From Strix aluco (Eukaryota > Chordata > Aves > Strigiformes > Strigidae), in NCBI RefSeq assembly GCF_031877795.1, contig NC_133933.1, positions 23,340,029-23,404,028 on the forward strand: a stretch of 64,000 nt of DNA, written 5' to 3'. Of this stretch, positions 27,755 through 40,764 are shown in pieces (position 1 is the stretch's first letter; each line of letters begins with the position of its first letter). The notes under the pieces were generated by a model. The model searched no databases and was not told where the DNA came from. It was given only the letters and a program-made list of their open reading frames with translations. The position numbers were made by a program, and so were the translations under genes.

Positions 27755-28559
27755 GCTTTAGAGCTCATCCATCTCCGTTTGATTGTCCCTAGGCAGGAAA
27801 TTGCTAATTACCTTTCCCTGGCAGGAGCAGTTCAGCTCCTCCAGGGCAGAGGAGTGAGAATTGGCCGTAATTATAGGAGGAGCGCACAGAACACTCTCCC
27901 TGGTAGTGGAGGGACTGAGCTGCAGCCAGCATTTAAAGGCTGATTAGTATAACTGCTTGCAGTCAGTATTTACAGCCATTTCTCAATTGCCCTTACCCTG
28001 AGAAAAATGAGATGCTGTCAGCGTAAAACTTAAGAAAAAGAACAATAGAAATCAAATTATCTGTTTTCTTTTGATATTAAATCAATCATAATTTAAACAA
28101 TTACATTAACAATAAGATTTTTTCCTAGCCCTCCAGTGCTCCTTTGTAATTTTCCCCACAACCCATGGTTTGGAAAATTTGTTTTCAGAATGAGTGAACT
28201 GTACATGCATTTAGTAATGGCTTGAATAGGGGTGAGGGGCATTCTTACTAAAAAGAGCTGTGTGAATATTTTAAGTTATTGAGTAGGAGGGGTGGTAACA
28301 AGAACAATAGAAGAACAAAATTATTGCTATTTTGTCTCTTCTAGACCTCAGTGCTGTCATACATTTGCCCTTTCCCCTGAAGCGAGGTTTGTCTCCATGA
28401 TGAGCTTCTGGGGAGCTGTCTGAGCTAACACAATTATTGTGTCAAACTCTTATCTCAGGGACCGAATAATGGAACCAGGCTTTGACTGACTGTCTCCTCT
28501 GATTGTTAATGAACAGTTTATTGAGATTAGCACCCGTGTTCTTTTAGCTGGGTCTGGTG

Positions 28560-28725
28560 GAGGAGTGTGTTTAGAAAGCTCTAAGAGGGAAGAAAAATCA
28601 GGTAAGAAGCAGAAGGATTGAAAAAAAGAAAATAAACTATAAACAAAGAATGTAAGGAGGGATGGGAAAAGAGAGAAGGAATCTTCGGAAGGGAAGAGAA
28701 TAATTTCAAAGAATAGAATTTGCAA
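28560..28725 (+). repeat. Purine-rich low-complexity tract
   Basis: About 165 bases are dominated by A and G (GGAAG, GAAAA, GAGAG words). I see nothing else here. Confidence 0.65.
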
Positions 28726-31700
28726 GAACATTTGCATGGTGTGCTATTTATAAAGACCTTAAAAGACTGACACAAGTACAGGGAAAACGTGGACCCTTTC
28801 TTCAAGTCAGCTTGAAGCGGTCACAAGCACGGTTGCACGGCTGGTCCTGCAGTCTTTGCTTAGAAGCAGATCATTCAGGTCAAGAGTGAACAGGAGAGGG
28901 CAGCATCGCTCTAGACTTACGGTATGAGCTACTATTGAAGTGTTTGGGAAACTGCACATGGACGAACCCATCGTTGTGGGTGGGTCACCAGGCAATAGAT
29001 TGATGAAGGGAGTTTGCCGGCAGGTACCTCACTGGAGGAAATGTCTGCATGGGAGGAGGATGGAAGAAAAAGGCTTTCTGAGTGCAGAGTAGAAAGCAAT
29101 GTGAGTGTGGTACTTCAGCAGTGCTTTTGCCTTGCTTCAGTTCAACTGCTGAAGAAAGACTCCAAAACTCAGCATTAGGCGCCATACATCTAAGGACAGA
29201 GACTTCCAGCAGTTCATTTAGTTACATTATATCTCATCCAAAGATCATTATACTCTTACAAGATAAGAAAACTTATTTCAAAGATGCACAAATGATACAC
29301 AAAGGGTGGTAAATACCCTGTCAAGTGTGCCATGTGGCATCAGGACAGCACGTGGATGGCCACGCTCCCATTGAACCACATCAAGCCTGTCCATTGCACG
29401 AGTGCAGGGCACTCTTTTAATGACTTCTGAGATGTAATCAGCAGACCAGAATTGCTGATTCAGCTTCACCTCAAGGATCAATGCTCTGCTCTAGTGTGTT
29501 TCAAATCAATTTATTTGGTTATATAAATACATGAGAACATCTTAAACCCTGGCAAAGATACAGTAGCCTTGGTTATATCAGTGAAAACTCTAATGTAGTG
29601 ACTTTTAACAGAGGACAAAATTTGGTCTGTTAACTTTGATTTTTCTTCTCTGACAGCAGTTATTAGAGGCAGTTGTGGATTAATGAACTGCTCTGGGCAG
29701 GGGTTCTCTCTGACATACGACTTTTTAAAGTTACGCAGTGTGCAAAATCACATGGCAGAGAAATTCCTACACACATAAAAAATAGCCATATCTATCAGTT
29801 GCAATCTTGGCTCTGCTTCCTTTCTGCCACAATGTTATGCCTACTTCAGTGAAGAGAGAGTAATTCTCTTTACAATTGATGGCTCTGCTAGTACATTACT
29901 AAATCTGCAGAGCTGTATGGGATTTGCTGCACTGCACCCTTTTCAAATGAGGCTCACCATCCAGAGAGGAAGACGAGTGCCATTTCAAAAGAGGGTAATG
30001 GTACATTGGTTCCAAGGGAGTTATTTTGCTCAATCATTTTGCAATATAGGTGAATCACAGAAATCTTTTTCATTTCATAGACAGTGTTTTAATATCTCTG
30101 TTGTATTCCCAAGGTATAGAATGAGAAAACTGGGGTTTCATTTACTGAAGTTTGATGGTTAGTATTTCACCATCCATGTAAATTAATTGTTTGATCTCTG
30201 TGGAAATTATCAATAAAATACCGATACTGAAAGAAGTAATCTTGGAGATGACTCTGTGGGAAGTCTGTGAATGAGAACACCAAATACACATAAACCTACA
30301 GAAACCACCAAACATCTGTTTGGACATGGACAGAATTCTAGAAATACAGAGATAAATGACTGCCTGACCTTTTTATCGAAGCAGACATTTCAAGTAACAT
30401 TTTTTAATTGTAAAATTATTTTTGATCCACTATTTTGTAACAAGTAAAGTTGTATTGATTACACTTAGGATTTTCAGGGAAATGTTGAAATGGAAGTGGT
30501 TTTGTTTGGGCAGTTTCTAAAATTTAATCTTAAAAATAACTTTTTTTCTTTCCAATATTTAATACCCATAGCTGTGCTAGAGTAAATGAACCATTGTTAC
30601 TAGCATGTTATCATATAACTGAAGGATTGCATATGATTGAGGATAACTGAAATATGCTATTTTAACACATTTTCAAAATAATACTGCCAGATGCTCTTTA
30701 GTACCGAATTAAACATCTTATCTTTTCTAGCCCAGTATGTAGGAGTGGCATTTGATGTTTTAAAAGCAAATTTCCATCAGTAGCCTCTTCATGTAATGAA
30801 AACTAAAAATATTGTGAAAGAAACACTAAGCCTTGAAATTTTCAAACAAAAAGGGTTCTGAAACAACACTAGCTTGGATTTTCTGCTTTATGGTAATATT
30901 TTTGCTTTAAATATCCCGAATCAGAATGAAAAGTAATATTTCAGTGTCAAATTTCCCAGAAAACAGAAATTCCATGTCTTGACCAACTATAATTACCAAA
31001 TGAATGAGTAATCCATTTTCTCCCAGGCCCTCAGTTTTGTCAGCACTAAATTTACACACAATAATTTTTTAAGGAGATATGGGAGGAAATGCATAAATGC
31101 CAAGAATGTTTGTTCAGGGAAATGACACACCATCCTTTTCCCAACATCTGGTTATTCATGAAGGACTGACAAATCTTCTTTTAGACTTATTAAGCGTGAA
31201 GTTATCTATTCTGGGGGGATCTGATAAAAGCAATTTTTTTACTGTAGGGAAGTTGGAGCTGAAGCCTAGTACAGAGAGAGAAAAGAGACTGGAAGAAGGA
31301 GAGCTGCTTCTGTTGGTCCGTGGCTTGGGAGCATTAGCCGTCCTCCTCTCCAGATCTCTATTTTTAGATGACCCACAGTGCATTAGATCAAATGTATAAA
31401 TTGAATGAGGTCAAACCATCTCTGTCTGTGAATATGCAGCTCCCAGAGGTGTGGTGATGTCTGTGGAATTCAGCTAGCTGGTATTAACCTGAACGTTGTC
31501 AAAATCAGACTACAATGTCAGTCTTTCTATTAAACACGGGCCTGATAACCTTTTGACAATTTGAAGTTAAATTCTAATTTAATTTATGCTGATGTGGATG
31601 TAGAGATGTCAGTAGAGGGTTTTTTTGCTTTTACATTGTCTTCCTTACTGTACTAGTAGCTCACTGCCATCATAAAATGTCTTTGCAGGAAAAAGATTAT

Positions 31701-33791
31701 CATCCCTGAAAACAGTAGAAAGCCCGTGATTTCTACTTTTGTAGCAGTTCGATTTTATTCTAACCAGTGTCATCAGAAATTTTATATAATGGAGCATACT
31801 TCTGTAGATGTAGGTGTGTACTTATAAACATAAATACACACACACAATTGAGAGTACCACACTTATTAATTCATTATCCAGGTAATAGAGGCAGTACGTA
31901 CACTTCAGCAGACCACAGAAACCACCCACAATAAGTTCCCTTTTGCAAAGCATGAGTCCACTGCTTTGCAGAGCTCTGAGTGACTTGAACATCACGTGTC
32001 ATTTGTTTAGCCCTTGTACTGAGAAGGGAATTTCACCTCAAAACTGTGAACTGGCAGCCCCGAGCTCTGCAAGATTTATGTGCGGCTGCTGGTGGTGTTG
32101 TGTCACTTGGTAATGTAGGACTGTGTCTGTGGAGGGAATACCATGCAGTGTGGAGGCGAGCTAAGGAATTAAATGGGATGGGATTTGCATTAGAGCTTCA
32201 CCAGAGTTAATCAGCTTTGTCCCTGAAATCTGGCTGCAACTTGCTGTATGGCTTCCTGCTCTGGTCAACAGAAACTCTAAGACTACAACATAGAAAAATG
32301 CCTTGAAGAAATACAAGAGGAAAGGAAGCAATTATTCCAGTTCAGCTAGATAAGTGCCTAAGGGATCAAGGCCCCATCTAAAAAGTGTATTGGCATTCTC
32401 AGCCTCATGTCACGGATTCCGCAATGAAGAAAACCCACATATAGAATGAGGTCAAAAAGTTAGCTGTGAGTGTATTGTCTGGGCTTTAATTTTAACCTTG
32501 CCTTATGTCTAAACCCAGATGACTGAAGCATTCTGCTAAGTCTTTGTTGCTTGTGATTACATATATTTTAAAATATGTGGAAAGCTCTGTGGCTCCTTCT
32601 CTTCCAGTGGAACTGGGGATTCAGTTCAGCGAGTATATGGGCTGATGGATACAAAGGTCACCAGTTACTTCTTGTGGCAAATTAATTTTACTGAGTATAC
32701 CTCATTATTTATCCTGTATGCATCAAAAAGAACACCCAGCTTAGACTGAAAAGTTTCTGGATTCACATTCATAGAGAGATGAGAATTGCCAGACTGGACT
32801 AGCCCGGTGTCAGTCCACATAGTCCAGCAATCTGTCTTTGATAATAACTAGCACTAGATACCGTAAAGGAAAAAAGCCTCTACTGAGCAATAACCCCAGT
32901 CATTAAAGAGTTTTACCCCAATCAGAGTGAAGTTGGTGCCCAAAGCATGAGGTCTTTTCCAAACATTTGCTAATCCGGCTGGAACATTATCAATGTAAAT
33001 GTCTGATTCTTTCCAGATCTTGCTCGCCTCTTCAGAGAAACCGTGTGGAATAAAAGAGCAGTTAGATGAAGGAGAAGACAGAAATTTCCAAAATGTGGGA
33101 TATAAACAAAGAAGGTTTGGAGCAGAATGAAAAATAAACAGAGAGAGTGTCTGGAGGGGAGGAGGGAATGAAAGAAAAATTCTGTCCTTTAAAAATAACA
33201 CAGGCTTCCTTTATAGCTCACAAACCACTGAGGCTTACCTTACAGGGAATAGTTTATGACTCATACCCTCTTTTGGAAGTCCAGCAGAGATCAGCAAGAT
33301 GTCAAACCAAAATTCAGCTATCTCTGCAAATGTGCCGATCAAAGTTCTGCCCAAGACAGAGCAGCAGACACTGTGGATTATGTCGACTCAGTGAAGTCAG
33401 AGGTGACCATGGAGGATCTGCAAGCCTAGATCCTCTGGCCCTAGTCCTGCAGAATATGACAGTACGAGGGCTTGACCTAGAAAAGGGCTGGGATATTATC
33501 TGCTGTGTAGGTCAAGAGGGTGGAAGGAAAATCTCACTTTACTGATAGCGTAAGGGTTGAAAGCTACAACTGCACCAATGATAATAAGAATTCAGGACTA
33601 GCAAGATTTGTGCTTTCAAAGAACTAATACAGAAAAATGTCTCAACCTCTTGCCCATGAAAGATAAAGCATTAGCATAATATACTCTAAATATGGTTTCC
33701 AAATCAGTCCAATGGGGACGCCCTGCTTTGCGAGACATGAATAACAACTACTTGCGCAGGGCCGCAGCGCACAAGGCAAGATGGACAGTGA

Positions 33792-33796
33792 CACGT
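33792..33796. repeat. Target-site duplication, left copy (CACGT)
   Basis: These five bases directly precede the LTR terminus and match CATGT at 34807-34811 with one C-to-T change at a CpG, the expected decay of a methylated site. Confidence 0.75.
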
Positions 33797-34806
33797 TGTC
33801 GTGGTTTGAGCTCAGAGGGCACCACGCAGTGGCTCATCCCCCTTTCCCCTTCGGGAATGCAAAGGAGAAAATAAAGCAAAAGGCTCAGGAATCGACATAA
33901 GGACAGGGAGGGGTGTCTCACATATTATAGTCATGGGCAAAAGACAGACTCGTTAGGGGAAGAAAAAGAACATCAATTTAATTCAGACACTAACAACAAC
34001 AACACTTAAACAGTAGGACAGTGAGAAGCATTACCACATCTCAGAAACACCTTCCCCCCACCCCTCCCTTCTTCCTGGGCTCAGCTCTGCTACAGACCTT
34101 TTACCTCTTTGCCCACAGCAGAGCAGGGGGCAGGGAATGGGGGAGGGGGCAGTCAGTCCTACCACTTCTTCCTCCTCAGGGCAGGGGGCTCCTCGCATTC
34201 TTCCCCTGTTCCAGCATGGGGTCCCTCTCACAGGACACAGTCCCCCATGAACTCTCTCTTACGTGAGTCCTTCCCAAGGGCCACAGCATTTCCTCAGTCG
34301 CTCTGGTGTGGGTCCCTCCCATGTGTTGCAGTCCTCCCAGTGCCAAACTACAGCAGCGGGGGCTTCTTCCCACAGAGTCCTGGCCTTCTTCAGTCACAGC
34401 CACCTGCTCCAGCGTGGGGTCCTCCACAGGCTGCAGGCAAATCTCTGCTCCTCCAGTGACCTCCATGGGTGGCAGGGGGGTGCCCCTGCCATCTCACCAC
34501 GGGCTGCAGTGGGGTCTCTGCTCCAGCACACCTCCCTGCCTCCTCCTCCTTTCTTCCACTGACCTCAGGGTTCCCATAGGTGTCCTCCTCGCAGCTTCTC
34601 CTCACAACTCCAACTCCTCCTCTCAGGTTCCCCTTCTTAAATACATTATCACAGAGGTGCAGTCACTGTTGCTAATTGGCTCTGTTTTGGCCAGAGGTGG
34701 GTCCAACTTGGAGTCAGGGGAGCTCTAAGAAGTTTCTCACAGGGGCCATCACTGTAGCTCCCTCCCCCGCTACCAAGAACCCCACCACACACACAAACAC
34801 AGCACA
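33797..34806 (-). mobile_element. Solo LTR of an ERVL-type endogenous retrovirus
   Basis: The element runs from TGTCGTGG (+ strand) to ...GCACA, giving TG...CA ends. It is flanked by 5-base duplications CACGT (33792-33796) and CATGT (34807-34811). In sense orientation (- strand) it begins TGTGCTGTGTTTGTG, has TATTTAAGAAGGGG near 34630-34645 as a TATA region, a middle of repeated GCTCCAGCGTGGGG-type units (given here on the + strand), and near its 3' end a degenerate AATTAAA stretch (about 33975) and a GTCTGTCTTTTGCCCATGAC block. This order matches an ERVL-type LTR family I recall from bird genomes. No internal viral genes are present, so it is a recombination-derived solo LTR. It is antisense to CDC42BPA, about 17 kb upstream of the island. 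Confidence 0.88.
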
Positions 34807-34811
34807 CATGT
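34807..34811. repeat. Target-site duplication, right copy (CATGT)
   Basis: This pairs with 33792-33796. Five bases is the usual duplication length for ERVL elements. Confidence 0.75.
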
Positions 34812-37800
34812 AAAAGTCAAAAGAGTTTGCAGAATAAGGGAAGATTGAACTCTGAGAGCCATAACCTCAAATACAACAGAGAAATTCACTTTCTAGGGTT
34901 CCAGTATTGTGAGATCTTCTCACAAATGTGGACTCCACACATGATAACCCTGTTTCCTGAAAATATCCTGAAAAAGTTTAAGGGCATAGCTAATGACATT
35001 TTTAAAGACGATTTCTGTGCTGATAGATGGTAGCACTGACATTTTGCATTTATTATTTAAGATTGTTTTGCACTTGTAGAAACAGTAAGTGAGTGCATTT
35101 TGAATCTCTGATGGTAATTTGACATTCACAAATTTCTTGTCACCTGGCAGAGTCTGTTAAAATGTTACAAGCAATTATTTTAATCTTGTTGAAGATTAAT
35201 CATACTTTAAAACATCGGTTCTGGAAATAAATTCTAAATGTTAATACTGATAAATTACTGTTGCGAATGGATCATTATGTAGAGGAAACATTTAGTTTAA
35301 TTGGAGTTGTTCCTGAGCCACTCTACATACATTATATGCTTCAAGAAAGCAAGTTCTGTCCTTTTGAAGAAAAAAACTACAACCCCATCCTGGTTTTAGC
35401 CTCTATTGTAAAGGGACTAAGGGAAATCAGATCAGACTAGGTGCTTTGCTTGGATGTCAGTTTTTAATCCAGCAGACAATTCCAACCAAACTGGGCAGAG
35501 CATTCAGAGATTGAGTTTTGGCAAAGCCAGCCAATATAAAGATTTTACTAGGGCTCTCTGATCATGAAAAGACACACTTCAGGGGATACCACAGAATCTG
35601 CAAGAGACTGAGACTCGGTCATTAAGGGACGAGGACTCTTCCCGCAGGAGGCAGAGCATTCAGGAATATCTCTATGCAGCTCTTTCTTGAAAGAGAAGCA
35701 CATCACCCAAGGCTGCTAAAATGCACCTGTTAAGTCATTTTAACCTTTCCTTCCCTTGCAATGCCTCGGTCCTGGCTCTATCCAAAGATAAAGTAGCTGC
35801 AAATGGGGCAAAAATGTTGGTAAGCACTCTTGCTCCAACAAAATTCTTTGGAGAAGTCCTCTGCTGTGTTGGCAACCAAGATGGATATGAAAAAGAAAAG
35901 CTATGTAAAGCTGACACATAACTGGAACATCCTTAGACTAGGAAGATCTATTATTGACAGATAGTTCTTGCTGGAAACACAGCATAAAGTGAACCTATCG
36001 TTCTGAAAGCCAAGCCTGAGACCTGTTTCACATTGGTTTGAGGCTTGTTTTTGTGTGAACTTGAGCATCCTCAGCACCAGCATTGTTTGGACTGGAGGGC
36101 TCCCGGACCACTTCAACAAGCCCAAAGCACCATGCAGAACTGGGCTTGTCTCTCTGCCCTGCCCTGTGGCTCCTCTGCGCTGAGGCACATGCCTGAATCT
36201 CTATGTTTTTGCAGGAGTTCCCAGCAAGCCACGTGCAAAGACACACTAGAGAAGCCTTGTCCAAAGGGTACTTCTGCTACACAGCATGCATTAACCATAT
36301 ATGAAGACAGCAGCCTACTGGGTAACAACTCTATCACAGTCTCTGAAAGCCAGCTTCTTTAGAGAAGACAAAGGTCTTAAAAAAATTCCTCTTGTATCTT
36401 CCAAGAAGCATCAAGCTAGCTTTCAAATGCCAGGATCTCCTAGACAAGGGTCCTCATTTCTTTACCAACTCTGGGGGCGCTGCTATGCTCCCACGTGTTG
36501 CATGCAGCATAGCTCTTGTGCCTCAAAAAGATGGAACTGTCTCCTTACAGTCCACCAACTCCTCACCATTCCCTACCACCAGGGTGCCCAACAGGACAGG
36601 GCAGTGCTACTTCACCTGACTCTTGGATGGGGAAGCTTTTCTGCTAGAAGGCTGGCTAACAGCATGGACTATTTCTATCCAGGCAACCACATTGCCCTGA
36701 CAGTAAGAATGGACCTGGATTATGTTCAAGACCATGCATAGAGCCCAGGGTTCTGTGTCCCATACCTGACGAAATGGACTAAGAACTTGAACTATTTCAG
36801 GCTACCACATAACCCTGACATGTTAACAACTTGGGCTGTTACTGAGCTGGGTTAGATTCAAATCCATGGAAGAAGGTAAAAGGTTTGGTGTTCCATTACT
36901 GGCGCCAAACATTCCGTTTTCTTACTTGGCTCCTTTCATTACCATGTTTTTCAAAGCTGTTAGAAAGCACCCGTTAGCACTTCATTCTGTACAGCTAATC
37001 TAATAAAGGGACAAGTGATGTGGGAGGAGGGAGAAGGTGGGCAGGAATTATTATCCAAATTAGGTGTTAAGCTTTGGCTTCTGCCCCCAGGTTGGGTGAG
37101 GGTTACAAGGATTAGAGTGGAGAGAGGGAAAGGAACTTCTGTTTCTAGAGGATGACTGTGAAAATAGACACACTGGTAACTATGAACAAAATGGAAAAAG
37201 TAAATACAGTCCATGAAGTAACACCATCGGGAAAACAAATGTTCTCAAAGAAAAATTTCAGAAACTGCATAATTCTCTGCAGTATGAAGCACTAAGAGCC
37301 AAGGTCTGTTTTTTTGGAAAAGTTCCTTTGCATCTGGATCCCCATCAGACTTGGAAGAAGGAGAAGTCTAGGAGGGCTGTGGTTTGGAGTGCGCCGACGC
37401 TCTCATTGCATATTGTTCCATTTTCTTTGTAATAACAGCAGAAGTTTCATGTCTGACATAGTGACTCTCCCCTCCTGTGTCTCACCTGAGATGTTTCTTG
37501 CCACAGTCCAGATGCTGAGGAACTGTAACAAAGCAAAAGCAGAAGCTGGATATTGATCTCAACGTGAGACTCAAATCACACGCAGCACACATACTATTTT
37601 TGAAGATTTGCTGTAACATCAGGCATTGGTTGCCTCAAGCCCTGCTTTTGCACTTCATATATGAGAAAGAGCTTGACACAGCAGCAGAAACTGGAAAACA
37701 AGATCAGTATATACTAGCTCAATTCAACCCCTGAGCAGAAAATATTGTGGTGTATTGTGATGACTTCATGTTCCAAACGTTGACACAACAGCTGTTAGTT

Positions 37801-39982
37801 AGTTATGTCAGACCATTGCACTGTGTAGCATCCACCTAAAAACTGCAAAGCCACTGCAGCGTATTTATGGATAAAACATTAAAGGGCGACTCCCCTTTTA
37901 TGATCCATCTTAACCTGGGTGACAGTAATGCTGCCTTACAGCTTGGAGCACCTGCAGATTTCCATAGTTAAAAAGTCATTGACAAACTGCATTTATCTTA
38001 TGTGAATAAAGAATTTAAGTAAGTTTCTTTTGTCATTTTTCCTCCTCTTCTGAGGAGGTGTTCACATGAGCCGAAGTCATAAGGCCTTTCTTGACGCTGT
38101 CAGGAATAATCCCTGAATACAGCGGAAGGGTATTACAAAACAGAACAAAGTACATTTCAGTTACAAATTCCTGAGAACACCATCGCCAACAGACTGCAGA
38201 ACAATTTTTGGGTTTAAGGAGTGATACATAATTTAAAAGTCATGCTCTTTGGGATTACAGGGGAAAAAATCTGCAGAGTTTATTGCCTTCCAGATTCTTA
38301 ATTTTTTTTCAATCTGGTGGTAAACCAAACATTTTTATGCATTTTTTGACATGTCCAGTGCATCTGGCACCATGCAAAATCCTTGTTATTTGGGTCAGAA
38401 GAGCATCCTCAAAAACAAGGCAACCCAGCAGATCTTCCAAGCTGGGCTGTGCCAGATCCTGTTTGCTCTGGTTCGGTGGAAGTGGCTGTTAAAGACAACC
38501 TACAGCAAGCCCTGCTCTGCACCGGGGCTGTGGCCTCTGCGGGGAGCTGGGTTGCCTGGCTCAGCCTCCTCATCTTCTTCCTGACTGCTCAAGGTCACAC
38601 CCAGGAATCCACTGCCCTCCACATGGGGCATGCCGAGAGACAGCAATCTTTACCAGCTCCCTATCGCTGCCCTTGGCCCTGGCCCCAGAACTGGCTGATA
38701 CTCATTTGGCAATACACCCTAATTTCATGCCTCCCTGCTAGAACTCACAGTGGAGAGACAGAAAAACAAATGGGCCATAAGAACAAAACCTCTCTCTTCC
38801 CAAATTGCAAGTCTGTGCATAAGAAGAGCCTCTGGTGCATTTGTATGAGTTTACTGCATGAATTGATTGGATGAACAGCTCTCATTTACTGCACACAAGA
38901 GATGCATCTCTTAGCTGCATCTCCTCCTCTCCTCAGGTACAGATTATCATAAACAGAAAGGATTTAGATCCTTAGTCCCCTCCCACCAAGCCCTACCCTC
39001 CTTCCCAGCTTCTGTCTCCCTAGTTGCTTCTTTGTATCACCGGTAGCCTGAAATTAGAAGCCCTTGTCTGGTTTGGCTGGTAATTGTACCTCTTTGAAAG
39101 AGGAATCTCATTTTACAAAAGTTCAAGAACTGAAGAAAAGTTTATCCTGGTTAGCAAGTTTTTGTCTTCAACGCTCTGACTCAAGGCAGTTGAAAATGAA
39201 TATGGCACAAATATATGATGGAAACTCCCTGTAGGCTTGAAAGAGGCTTGAAAGCTGTGTTTACAAAACATATCCTACGTACTACGTGAATTCACTCTTT
39301 CTTTAAAATATAGCGGGTGGGATCCAAAGAGCAAATACATTTACAAAGACAGAAGATGATAACTTTTGTTAAGATATCAGACGTGGAGCTGTAATTCTCA
39401 CAAACTGGTGTTTGAATCAACTGTTTTGTCTCTCCAACATATGTTGCACATTGTCCTCACTCATTTGGGTAAAAGCATTTCCTTGAGTGACAAACCTGTA
39501 AATCCACATAATAGGAGCCATATTGCCTCGGCTTTTCCTTGCTTTATCACAGATGTCACTACACCAGCCCACTTGGATGAGCAACTGGCTCATTTTAGGT
39601 GTGTACATTGTAAGATCCTAAGTGTACTTTAGAAGCTGTACTTAACCAACAGCACACTAAACCTGGGGAACAGCAGCTGTCAAAAACATCAAAACCAAAC
39701 AAGCTCAGCCCATTTTTCTTGATGACAGAGACATAGATGTTGGAATACATTCATATTTACATCAAATATTTATCACATACTAGAATGCCTCAGTTTGCAG
39801 AATACATAAGCAGCATTCAGCACACATGACTTCTCTCACTGCCACTTTTGTACTGGCAGCCAGGCAGACCCCAACATACACTGCTACTTTTCCTCTCCAA
39901 CACTCCGCAGCTGCTGCATTTATGCCATTTGCTATATGTATTTCTCATCCCACTGGAAAGCACCTCTGATCTCTCTCTCCAG
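34812..39982. other. Intergenic, no gene seen
   Basis: Holds the worn tandem duplication at 36.7-36.9 kb. Open frames at 36301-36741 (146 codons) and 38383-38874 (163 codons) on the + strand match nothing I recognise and lack supporting splice or promoter signals. Confidence 0.55.
36666..36870 (+). repeat. Diverged tandem duplication, about 123-bp unit
   Basis: The segment at 36666-36738 (ACTATTTC, AGGCAACCACAT, CCCTGACA, then GGATTATGTTCAAGACCATG) recurs at 36789-36870 (ACTATTTC, AGGCTACCACAT, CCCTGACA, then GGGTTAGATTCAAATCCATG) with one 5-base gap and scattered changes. The 146-codon open frame crossing copy 1 is not preserved in copy 2. Confidence 0.7.
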
Positions 39983-40055
39983 AGGCAAGGCACAACCGTA
40001 ACACCCCACAGATGTGCGCACTACGGGGGAACCAAAGGAGTTTGGGAACCGGCAG
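39983..40055 (+). other. Candidate exon in orphan CpG-rich patch (probable lncRNA)
   Basis: A textbook acceptor (a CTCTGATCTCTCTCTCCAG tract ending at 39982) and a strong donor (GGCAG then GTGAGG at 40056) bracket 73 bases. Two of three frames are open through it, but the peptides resemble nothing I know. It opens a CpG-rich patch reaching to about 40260. It may be an exon of an unannotated transcript on the + strand; coding status is unsupported. Confidence 0.35.
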
Positions 40056-40260
40056 GTGAGGACGGTGGGAGACGAGGAGCATGGAGCACCCTTATCGTTC
40101 TGCCTGCTACGACACCTGGAGCACTCCCACCAAATCCAGGTCGGGCCGCCCCACGCAGCCCACCGAGCACAGGAAGAGACGCTGTTCTGTGCCGCGGTGC
40201 AAACGTGGCCAACATGCCCAAGAGGAAGCCCTGTGCGATGGGCTGATCAGTCCCCGCTGT
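39995..40260. promoter_or_regulatory. Orphan CpG-rich patch
   Basis: About 17-18 CpG occur in roughly 260 bases, close to what base composition predicts, while neighbouring kilobases are strongly depleted. This is short for a CpG island. Candidates are a minor promoter, a conserved exon, or a young insertion. An ATG followed by CCCAAGAGGAAG (40214) recalls an HMGN start but diverges at once. Confidence 0.5.
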
Positions 40261-40764
40261 AGTCCTGAAAGGGACACACTGAAGCTAAAGAAGTGGATGG
40301 GGTGAAATCTTGTCCTAATTGTGTTAATAGGAGTATTGTCATTGTCTTCAGTGGAGCTAGGCTTTCTCTGCAGGGAACCTGCCAGAAAATCCCAATACCC
40401 ATTTGTATTTTCCTATTTCAGGATGAAAATTAGGTACAGCACGTATTTCACCCACTGGTGTATGGCTGTCACCGTGGAAACCCTGTTCAATAGAGTGTGA
40501 AAACTTTTACAGTATTGGCTGGGTTCATAGAGTGCTAAGCACCATTTTTTTCCCCATTAACTTTATTAAGGGTACTATCATTCAAAAATTAGGCCACCCA
40601 CGTGTGTACAAATAGCTGTAATTATACACATAGCTGCTATGTATGTCTTCTGAAACAAATCCTGTACTGTATTTCTCAATTAAATTCCACTCTTCAAACA
40701 TACCATGATGATATAACAAGAAGTTCTGTATTTTTCCAAGCGTATACTAATTATGTTTTCCATT

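Larger units (their letters stand above)
13641..33691. other. Intergenic, no gene seen
   Basis: This stretch contains MIR-like fragments (14.6, 15.2, possibly 19.1 kb), the inverted repeats at 17.2 and 22.1 kb, an A run at 23.0 kb and the CAGYATTTA tandem pair at 27.7 kb. The longest open frames (174 codons at 18026-18550 and 211 codons at 22273-22908, both -) show no domain, and the second begins at GTG. Confidence 0.6.

Noticed and set aside
40214..40246. HMGN-like start (Met-Pro-Lys-Arg-Lys)
   Set aside because: Only five residues match; the following sequence departs completely and stops soon after, so it is not a recognisable HMGN retrocopy.
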